DNA of 64,000 bases from Micromonospora lupini (lineage in GTDB: Bacteria; Actinomycetota; Actinomycetes; Mycobacteriales; Micromonosporaceae), in the NCBI RefSeq assembly GCF_026342015.1, contig NZ_JAPENL010000002.1:1245001-1309000 (forward strand), given 5' to 3'. The translations under genes and the position numbers were made by a program. Below, in pieces: positions 58,413 to 64,000 of the stretch. Numbering within the stretch: position 1 is the first letter of the stretch; every line of letters begins with the position of its first letter. The notes beneath the pieces were generated by a model. It was not told the DNA's origin. It saw only the letters and a program-made list of their open reading frames with translations, and did not search any database.

Positions 58413-58546
58413 GGCTTGCGCTGCCGGAGAACCCGGCGGTGGCCTGGCTGCCGAAAGCCCCGGCGTCGGCCTGCCCTGCCGGAGACCCCGGGTCGGCCTG
58501 CGCCGACGAATGCCTTGGCGGCCTGCGCTGGCGGGTGCCGGATGAC
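58413..58546. repeat. Degenerate 25-28 bp repeats between mobA and fdhD
   Basis: Five units, starting at 58413, 58441, 58468, 58495 and 58520, each begin GGCYTG and mostly continue with CGCTGCCGGAGACCCCGG-like sequence. They fill the divergent gap between mobA (start 58325) and fdhD (start 58591). GGCCTGCG is shared with the repeat unit inside mobA. Confidence 0.6.
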
Positions 58547-58590
58547 CGGCGGCCGTGCGGGTGGGCCGGGGTGGGGTGCAGGATGGCGGG

Positions 58591-59445
58591 ATGGGACGGG
58601 CGACTGACCGACGGGGCGTACTGCGGATCGACCTGGACGCGGCGGCCGACGGACGCGTAGCCGTCCGACGGCCGGACACCCTGGCGGTGGAGGAGCCGCT
58701 GGAGATCCGGGTCGGCGCGGCCGGCCCCGGCCGCCGCAAGCCCCTCGCGGTCACCATGCGCACCCCCGGTGACGATCTGGACCTGGCGATCGGGTTCCTG
58801 CTGACCGAGGGACTGATCCGGTCGACCGACGACGTGCTGACCGCCCAGCTCTGCGCGGGCGCGGAGACTCCGAACACGTACAACGTGGTGGACGTGGTGC
58901 TCGCCCCCGGGGCGCCGGAACCCACCACCGACCCGTCCCGGAACTTCTACACGACCAGTTCCTGTGGGGTGTGCGGCAAGGCGAGCATCGACGCGATCCG
59001 GACGCGGTCGCTGTTCGACGTCAGGACGGACCCGCTCACCGTGGCGGCCGCCCTCCTCGCCGAGCTGCCCGACCGGTTGCGCGCCGCCCAGCGCGCCTTC
59101 GACCGCACCGGCGGGCTGCACGCGGCGGGCCTGTTCAGCCCGGCCGGAGAGCTGGTGGTGCTCCGGGAGGACGTGGGCCGGCACAACGCCGTGGACAAGG
59201 TGATCGGCTGGGCGGTGCGGGAACGCCGTCTGCCGCTGACCGGGCACGTGCTGCTGGTGTCCGGTCGGGCCAGCTTCGAGCTGACCCAGAAGGCGTGGAT
59301 GGCCGGCCTGCCGCTGCTGGCCGCGGTGTCCGCGCCGAGCACCCTCGCCGTCGAGTTGGCCGAGGAGGCGGGCATGACGCTTGTCGGCTTCCTGCGCGGC
59401 CGAACCATGAATGTCTACACCCGCCCCGAACGGGTCACCACCTGA
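58591..59445 (+). CDS. fdhD: Formate dehydrogenase accessory sulfurtransferase FdhD
   Basis: 284 residues. TMRTPGDDLDLAIGFLLTEG, YTTSSCGVCGKASIDAI (conserved CxxC loop), GGLHAAGLFSPAGELVVLRE, DVGRHNAVDKVIGWAV and LLVSGRASFELTQKAWMAGL match FdhD, which passes sulfur from a desulfurase to the molybdenum cofactor of formate dehydrogenase. No formate dehydrogenase gene is in the window. CAGGAT ends 6 nt before the ATG. Confidence 0.95.
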   Translation: MGRATDRRGVLRIDLDAAADGRVAVRRPDTLAVEEPLEIRVGAAGPGRRKPLAVTMRTPGDDLDLAIGFLLTEGLIRSTDDVLTAQLCAGAETPNTYNVVDVVLAPGAPEPTTDPSRNFYTTSSCGVCGKASIDAIRTRSLFDVRTDPLTVAAALLAELPDRLRAAQRAFDRTGGLHAAGLFSPAGELVVLREDVGRHNAVDKVIGWAVRERRLPLTGHVLLVSGRASFELTQKAWMAGLPLLAAVSAPSTLAVELAEEAGMTLVGFLRGRTMNVYTRPERVTT

Positions 59446-59520
59446 TCTCCGTCACCGACGGATCCGATGGTCGCCGGCGGTGCGTGGCGCAGGCGGCGAT
59501 CTCCGCAGCGCGCGACAGCG

Positions 59521-60471
59521 TCAGTTGACCAGAACGATCCTTCCTGGCGCATGGCGTGCCTCGCTCAACTCGTGTGCCGCCGCAGCCTCGGTCAGCGGGA
59601 ACGTGGCGGCGACGGGAATGTGCAACCGACCGGATTCGGCGAGGCCCACCGCGATGTCGAGGCCGTGTACCGCGAGCGGGTCGGCACCGGACCCCACTGC
59701 CTTGCCGGTCCGGTCGGCGGGTGCGCCATGCGACAGGTGGACGCCGTGGGCGGCAGCCGCGAAGTCGGCGATCGTCACCACGCGTGCCGCGTCTCCGGCG
59801 ATGGCGATCAAGTCGGGCAGCGCTCCTCCGGCGCAGTCGAACACCGCGTCGACCCCGTCCGGCGCCAACCCTCGGATGCGGGCGGGCAACCCGGGGCCGT
59901 ACGTCGTCGGCACCGCGCCGAGAGAGCGCAGGAAATCATGATTGCGCTCACTTGCCGTGCCGATGACAACTGCGCCACGGGCGGCTGCGACCTGAACTGC
60001 GACGCTGCCGACCGCGCCAGCCGCGCCGTGCACCAGCACAGCGTGCCCCGCCGCGACCCCGAGCCGGTCGAGAACGCGAGTGGCCGTCTCGACGCTGCCG
60101 GCGGCACCGCCCGCCTCCTCCCAACTCCAGTTGGCGGGCTTACCGGCCCACGCGCTCAGCACCACACGGTCGGCGTTGGCGCCACGCGTGGCCGACGACG
60201 CCATGCCGAACACCTGATCGCCGACGGCGACGCCCCTGACGCCGTCCCCAACCTCGTCGACCACGCCAGCCGCGTCGAAACCGGTCCGGCACGGGAACGT
60301 CACGGGGACCATGTCGGCCAGCTTGCCGGACCGGATGAGCACCTCCCCCGTCGAGACCCCTGATGCCCGGACGGCGATGCGGACCTGACCCGGCCCAGCG
60401 TGCGGGGCTGCGACCTCGGCGACGTGCACAACGTTGGGCGGCCCGAATTCGGCGAACACGACAGCTCTCAT
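59521..60471 (-). CDS. NADPH-dependent quinone-oxidoreductase-like MDR protein
   Basis: 316 residues: GroES-like start (MRAVVFAEFGPPNVVHVAEV), FPCRTGFDAAGVVDEVGDGV, and the cofactor motif VLVHGAAGAVGSVAVQVAAA with VIGTASERNHDFL selecting NADP. No zinc ligands are seen. It is divergent from a TetR regulator with 49 nt between the starts. TACGGT ends 7 nt before the ATG. Confidence 0.9.
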   Translation of the reverse strand: MRAVVFAEFGPPNVVHVAEVAAPHAGPGQVRIAVRASGVSTGEVLIRSGKLADMVPVTFPCRTGFDAAGVVDEVGDGVRGVAVGDQVFGMASSATRGANADRVVLSAWAGKPANWSWEEAGGAAGSVETATRVLDRLGVAAGHAVLVHGAAGAVGSVAVQVAAARGAVVIGTASERNHDFLRSLGAVPTTYGPGLPARIRGLAPDGVDAVFDCAGGALPDLIAIAGDAARVVTIADFAAAAHGVHLSHGAPADRTGKAVGSGADPLAVHGLDIAVGLAESGRLHIPVAATFPLTEAAAAHELSEARHAPGRIVLVN

Positions 60472-60520
60472 GGGCCGAACCGTAACGGAGCACCCCGTCC
60501 GGTTAGCTAAAGTGAGACCG

Positions 60521-61144
60521 GTGACGGCCGAAGTGAGACAGGTTCAGCGGTCGGATGCGCGCGACAACCGGGAGCGCATCCTGGCCGTCGCTCGCCTGGC
60601 GTTCGCGACCAACGGCCTCGACGTGCCGATCCGGGAGATCGCACGGCGCGCACAGCTCGGCGTCGCCACGATCTACCGGCACTTCCCCACCAAGGACGCA
60701 CTGCTCGCCGAGGCGTTCGCCGAACAGATGACCGTCTGCTCGGCGATCGTCGAGGACGGCCTCGCTCAGCCCGACGCCTGGCTGGGCTTCCGCCTGGTGG
60801 TGGAGAAGCTCATGGAGACGCATGCCCACGATCGAGGCTTCGCCCGCGCCTTCATCAGCCAGCTTCCCCAGGAAGCCGGCTTCACCGCCGATCGCACCCG
60901 AACACTGCGCATGCTGGCCGAACTCGTCGACCGCGCGCGAGCGACGGGAGAGCTTCGGGACGACTTCGTCCTGGATGACCTCATCCTGGCGCTGATGGCC
61001 AACGAAGGCATACGAGCCGAGTCAGCCGCCAGACGATTGGCAGCCGCCCGTCGTTTCGCGGCATTCATGATCCAGTCGTTCCAGACAAGTTCGGCGCGGG
61101 CGCCACTGCCGCCGGCCGTGCGCCTACCGCTCTCGACACCCTGA
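60521..61144 (+). CDS. TetR-family transcriptional regulator
   Basis: 207 residues. The N-terminal HTH is NRERILAVARLAFATNGLDV, PIREIARRAQLGVATIYRHF and PTKDALLAEAF; the C-terminal ligand domain is helical. It probably represses itself and the divergent oxidoreductase gene. The gap holds TTAGCTAA (60503-60510), flanked by CCGGT/ACCGG, as a possible operator. In-frame GTG 60512 is an alternative start. Confidence 0.9.
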   Translation: MTAEVRQVQRSDARDNRERILAVARLAFATNGLDVPIREIARRAQLGVATIYRHFPTKDALLAEAFAEQMTVCSAIVEDGLAQPDAWLGFRLVVEKLMETHAHDRGFARAFISQLPQEAGFTADRTRTLRMLAELVDRARATGELRDDFVLDDLILALMANEGIRAESAARRLAAARRFAAFMIQSFQTSSARAPLPPAVRLPLSTP

Positions 61145-61195
61145 TCAGCACGCGGCAGCGAAGGCGTCGGCGTCAGGCTGCCGACAGGGTAACGG

Positions 61196-61609
61196 TCACC
61201 CCGGCACACCTCGGGCCAACTCGAGGATGCTCCAGTTGGTGGGGAGCCCTCTCGCCGCCGCCTTGGGGTGCGCTGTCGCGTAGTGCGCCTCGTGGATGAG
61301 AGCCGCACGGGCGGCATGGCCGGATGAGATGTCTCCGTCTACGGCGCGGGCCAGCTTGCCGGTGTCTCGCACGTCCTCGGCGCCGAGCGGCAGGATGCGG
61401 ATCATCGGGGCAGTCATCATCAGTGCCAGTAGCGCGGCATCGATCTCGTCGGCCACGCTCGCGAAGGCGACCGCCAGGCAGGTCGCGGGGATGGCCACCT
61501 GCCGACCCTCGTCGGCAACCTCCAGCATCAGTTCCCCCACCGAGACGTTGCCCTCGATGTAGGCCGTCACCGCCGACGCGTCGAACACGACAGCGATCCG
61601 ATCACTCAT
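61196..61609 (-). CDS. PIN-like toxin of a type II toxin-antitoxin pair
   Basis: 137 residues. VVFDASAVTAYIEGNVSVGE opens like a PIN domain (first Asp and Ser), followed by VAIPATCLAVAFASVADEID and IRILPLGAEDVRDTGKLARA. The final part (DISSGHAARAALIHEAHYAT, then AHPKAA) has the 'S..HAARAALIHEA' pattern but lacks the usual T-x-D acidic residue, so RNase activity may be altered. The ATG overlaps the antitoxin stop (ATGA). Confidence 0.72.
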   Translation of the reverse strand: MSDRIAVVFDASAVTAYIEGNVSVGELMLEVADEGRQVAIPATCLAVAFASVADEIDAALLALMMTAPMIRILPLGAEDVRDTGKLARAVDGDISSGHAARAALIHEAHYATAHPKAAARGLPTNWSILELARGVPG

Positions 61610-61857
61610 CCTTCGCGTCCCAACATCCGGCGTCCCTCGACCAACGCGTCCGCCGGAATGGGTGCCGCCAGGCGCTCCCGCCACCGCGCCCGGCCCGCCT
61701 CGGTCACCTCGATGCCAGCTCGCCGCAGCACCTCGTCGAGGTGCGCACGGGCCATCTGGACCCGTACCGCGGCAGTGATGGCGGCCGAGACGTTTGGCTG
61801 CTGGTCGAGCCAGTCCGCGACGTCGTCGGGGAGGCTCACGGAGCGCTTCACTGTCAC
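61606..61857 (-). CDS. Ribbon-helix-helix antitoxin
   Basis: 83 residues. VKRSVSLPDDVADWLDQQPN and VSAAITAAVRVQMARAHL form an RHH DNA-binding fold (strand, helix, helix); the remainder (EVTEAGRARWRERLAAPIPA) would wrap the toxin. The GTG at 61857 is chosen because TAGGCT ends 7 nt upstream. An inverted repeat at 61879-61899 is its likely operator. Confidence 0.78.
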   Translation of the reverse strand: MTVKRSVSLPDDVADWLDQQPNVSAAITAAVRVQMARAHLDEVLRRAGIEVTEAGRARWRERLAAPIPADALVEGRRMLGREG

Positions 61858-61878
61858 ATCCGCCAGCCTATCAATTCC

Positions 61879-61899
61879 GGTAGCACCAACGGTGTTACC
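61879..61899 (-). promoter_or_regulatory. Probable autoregulatory operator of the toxin-antitoxin operon
   Basis: GGTAGCACC (61879-61887) and GGTGTTACC (61891-61899) form a 9-bp inverted repeat with one mismatch and a 3-nt spacer, placed just upstream of the antitoxin -10 (TAGGCT). RHH antitoxins commonly bind such sites. Confidence 0.6.
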
Positions 61900-61918
61900 G
61901 CGCGCTCGGCGGGACCCG

Positions 61919-62965
61919 TCAGCGGCGGCCACGTCGGCTCCGCTTCCGTGGCCGGACCACGCCAGGCATCCCTACCGACGGCCAGCCGTCCAGCTCGGAC
62001 GGGGGCACACCGCGCCGGAGCAGGTCGTCCAGGAGCAGGGCCAGCGAGTAGTCGGGGTGCAGGCTCAGCGTGCGCTCCAGCGCGACCGCCGCCAGCGCCC
62101 CCTGCCCCGCCCGCCAGGCCGCGAACGCCAACAACGCGCCCGGGGCCGCGGTCAGCTCCGGCTCGGCCCGGCGCAGCACGTCGGTCCAGAGGGCGATGTC
62201 CCGGTCACGACCGTCGGTGCGCTCCCAGGCGTGGTCACGCACCGGCAGGTGGCTCAGCAGCAGGCTCAACCAGGCCACCTCGTCGTCGTCGAGCCGCTCA
62301 CCGCGCCGCTGCCGGCGTTGCGCCTCACGGACCGCCGCCACCCCGGCGGAGCGCAGTGCCCGCCCGCCGAGCAGGTCGCCGTCGGGCGCCTGCTCGAGCA
62401 GCTCGACCAGGCGCCGCTCGGCCTGCACGGTGGCCGCGTGCAGCGCGTCGCGGGCCGCGCCGTCCACCGGCGCCACCTGCGCCGCGAGGGCCGCCCGGTC
62501 GGGGAGCGCGACCTGACCGGCGAACACGGCAGACGCGGTCACCGGGTTGGCCGTCGGGTCGTAGCGCCGACCCTCGGGTGGGCAGCAGTCCGCCTCGGCG
62601 CACAGGTAGGACCACCAGCGGCAATCGGTCACCCGCAGCGCGTCGAGCACCTCCAGGCCGACGCCGGTGAGGGCGGCGCGTACCGCGTCCACGCTCGGCG
62701 TCACCCGGTCGGGTGGCCCGTAGCCCACGACGGTGGCGGCATCCGCGCCCTGCCGCTGGATCACCCCTGCCAGGTGTCGGGCGCTGTCGACCGGGTCCGT
62801 GGACGGATCAGGCAGGTCGGCGCGGGCGGCGAAGATGATCTGCCGGCCGCGCAGGGCCACCGCGACCACGCTGTCGGCGGGATGGAACCCGAGCAGGTAC
62901 GGCACGGCGGCGAGCAGGTCGGCGGGTGAGCGGACGGAGAGCTTCGCACGTTCGGTCGAGGTCAT
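61919..62965 (-). CDS. DUF4192 family protein
   Basis: 348 residues. LSVRSPADLLAAVPYLLGFH, PADSVVAVALRGRQIIFAAR, ALRVTDCRWWSYLCAEADCC, GRRYDPTANPVTASAVFAGQ and HPDYSLALLLDDLLRRGVPP are hallmarks of DUF4192, an actinobacterial family without known function. It ends in a basic tail (RPRKRSRRGRR). CAGGCT ends 6 nt before the ATG at 62965; the in-frame start at 62989 is less likely. Confidence 0.92.
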   Translation of the reverse strand: MTSTERAKLSVRSPADLLAAVPYLLGFHPADSVVAVALRGRQIIFAARADLPDPSTDPVDSARHLAGVIQRQGADAATVVGYGPPDRVTPSVDAVRAALTGVGLEVLDALRVTDCRWWSYLCAEADCCPPEGRRYDPTANPVTASAVFAGQVALPDRAALAAQVAPVDGAARDALHAATVQAERRLVELLEQAPDGDLLGGRALRSAGVAAVREAQRRQRRGERLDDDEVAWLSLLLSHLPVRDHAWERTDGRDRDIALWTDVLRRAEPELTAAPGALLAFAAWRAGQGALAAVALERTLSLHPDYSLALLLDDLLRRGVPPSELDGWPSVGMPGVVRPRKRSRRGRR

Positions 62966-63004
62966 GCCGGCAGCCTGCGGCGAGCCCACCCGGCCGCGCC
63001 GCCC

Positions 63005-63032
63005 CTGTGGATGACACGCGGCTTATCCACAG
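63005..63032. promoter_or_regulatory. Inverted TGTGGAT/ATCCACA pair in a divergent promoter gap
   Basis: CTGTGGAT (63005-63012) and ATCCACAG (63025-63032) are perfect complements with a 12-nt spacer; the second arm lies in TTATCCACA, a consensus DnaA box. It lies between DUF4192 and the fructosamine kinase-like gene. Confidence 0.5.
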
Positions 63033-63117
63033 TGACTGAGCGTATTCATGCAGGTGGACGAGTTTCGATGTGCGCACACGACACTGCGGTGTCATGCCCA
63101 GCGGCTACCGTGCGCTG

Positions 63118-64000
63118 ATGGACCTGGCGTACCTGCGCGCGCACCCGGCACACCTGCCGACGTTCCGGACCCATCAGCGACTCCGCGAGACGCCTGTCGC
63201 CGGGGGGAACATCTGCGCCGCCGCCCGGCTCACCCTTGACGACGGTCACTCGGTCTTCGCCAAGTCCTGGCCGGAGCGGGCCGACCGGCCGGCGCCCGAG
63301 GGCTTCTTCGCCGCCGAGGCCGCCGGGCTGCGCTGGCTGCGGGAGGCCGACGCGATCGGCGTACCCGAGGTGATCGTGGCGTTGCCCGACCTGCTGGCGC
63401 TCGACTGGGTGGAGCCCGGCGAGCCGACGCCGGAGGCTGCCGAACGCTTCGGTCGGGAGCTTGCCGGCCTGCACCGGGCCGGTGCGCCGGCCTTCGGTGC
63501 GGCCTGGGCCGGCTTCATCGGCGCCCTTGAGCAGGACAACACCCTCGACGACGGTCCCTGGTCGACGTGGTTCGCCAAGCGTCGACTCGCCCCCTACCTG
63601 CGGCTGTCGGTCGACGGCGGCGCGTTGACAAGCGCCGACGCCGCGCTTGTCGAGCAGGTGATCGACCGGGTCGGCGAGTTCGGCGGGGACGAGCCACCGG
63701 CCCGGGTCCACGGCGACCTGTGGCCGGGCAACGTGCTGTGGGGTGTCGACGAGCGGGCCTGGCTGATCGATCCGGCGGCGCACGGCGGGCACCGCGAGAC
63801 CGATCTCGCCCAACTGGCGCTCTTCGGCGGCGTCGCGCACCTGGACCGGGTGCTGGCCGCCTACCGGGAGAGCTGGCCGCTCTCCGACGGTTGGCGCGAG
63901 CGGGTGCCGCTGCACCAACTGAATCTGCTGCTCGTGCACACCGCGCTGTTCGGCCAGGTCTACCGCGATGCGGTCGTCGAACTCGCCCGAGCCGCCCTGG
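63118..64000 (+). CDS. Fructosamine kinase-like protein, 3' end outside window
   Basis: About 294 residues before the right edge. TPVAGGNICAAARLTLDDGH is the glycine-rich ATP strand and VFAKSW holds the ATP Lys. FFAAEAAGLRWLREADAIGV, FGRELAGLHRAGAPAFGAAW, ARVHGDLWPGNVLWGVDERA (HGDLWPGN catalytic loop) and LIDPAAHGGHRETDLAQLAL (DPA, metal) match fructosamine-3-kinase family proteins, which phosphorylate glycated protein or sugar adducts. Only the last few residues are missing. TACCGT ends 6 nt before the ATG. Confidence 0.9.
   Translation, partial: MDLAYLRAHPAHLPTFRTHQRLRETPVAGGNICAAARLTLDDGHSVFAKSWPERADRPAPEGFFAAEAAGLRWLREADAIGVPEVIVALPDLLALDWVEPGEPTPEAAERFGRELAGLHRAGAPAFGAAWAGFIGALEQDNTLDDGPWSTWFAKRRLAPYLRLSVDGGALTSADAALVEQVIDRVGEFGGDEPPARVHGDLWPGNVLWGVDERAWLIDPAAHGGHRETDLAQLALFGGVAHLDRVLAAYRESWPLSDGWRERVPLHQLNLLLVHTALFGQVYRDAVVELARAAL

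Noticed and set aside
58326..58928. Upstream in-frame extension of mobA by about 200 codons
   Set aside because: It runs through the degenerate intergenic repeats and the antisense of fdhD; the LAGG motif normally lies within the first ~10 residues, and a TAnnnT box marks the GTG at 58325.

Overview
The window is GC-rich (about 70% by eye), densely coded DNA with frequent GTG starts, overlapping stop/start junctions (GTGA, ATGA) and a strong habit of placing a TAnnnT hexamer 6-8 nt in front of start codons. A bacterial proteasome activator with a C-terminal GQYL tail, LytR-CpsA-Psr proteins, DUF4192, DUF5926 and AIM24 proteins and a parS-like 16-mer of the actinobacterial type all point to a filamentous actinobacterium. 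Micromonosporaceae (Micromonospora or a close relative) is the best guess, made from gene content and style only. No rRNA, tRNA, IS element, prophage or CRISPR array was seen. Both ends cut a gene: corA on the left, a fructosamine kinase-like gene on the right.

1-8.1 kb: CorA (partial), a PLP aminotransferase, a SnoaL-like protein, a large single-gene NACHT-LRR (NLR-like) protein that may be an antiphage or signalling ATPase, a CBS-pair protein, a Nudix hydrolase and an unknown protein. 8.2-15 kb: an overlapping three-gene unit (nucleotidyltransferase, glycerol-1-phosphate dehydrogenase-like enzyme, CDP-alcohol phosphatidyltransferase) that looks like a pathway for an activated polyol phosphate and its transfer to lipid, then a GT4 glycosyltransferase, an Fpg/Nei glycosylase and a polyprenyl glycosylphosphotransferase.

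15-32 kb: a LytS/LytTR two-component pair, DUF5701, a secreted multi-repeat protein, an OmpR-type response regulator and kinase overlapping a DUF4153 membrane protein, a small membrane protein plus SSS symporter, an ABC-2 exporter, a flavin reductase-like gene starting on a parS-like site, and a DUF485-ActP operon behind a Crp-like palindrome. 32-41 kb is envelope-related: a UDP-glucuronate decarboxylase-like enzyme and three successive LCP ligases, then rhodanese, a glycerophosphodiester phosphodiesterase, a soluble PAS histidine kinase with a partner HATPase, and DUF5926.

41-64 kb is mostly metabolic: arginine deiminase, NERD-like, PAS-only and ACT-like proteins, a lipoprotein, prephenate dehydratase, AIM24, a zincin, OsmC, two Cof-type HAD phosphatases, Bpa, an alpha/beta hydrolase, an amino-acid-type ABC binding lipoprotein, a divergent dimethylargininase/Lrp pair, oxidoreductases, a YbjN/T3SS-chaperone-like protein that ends in GMYL like a proteasome partner, a divergent mobA-DUF6457/fdhD molybdenum unit, a TetR/oxidoreductase divergon, a PIN-like/RHH toxin-antitoxin pair and DUF4192. 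Family names come from reading motifs; no database search was run.
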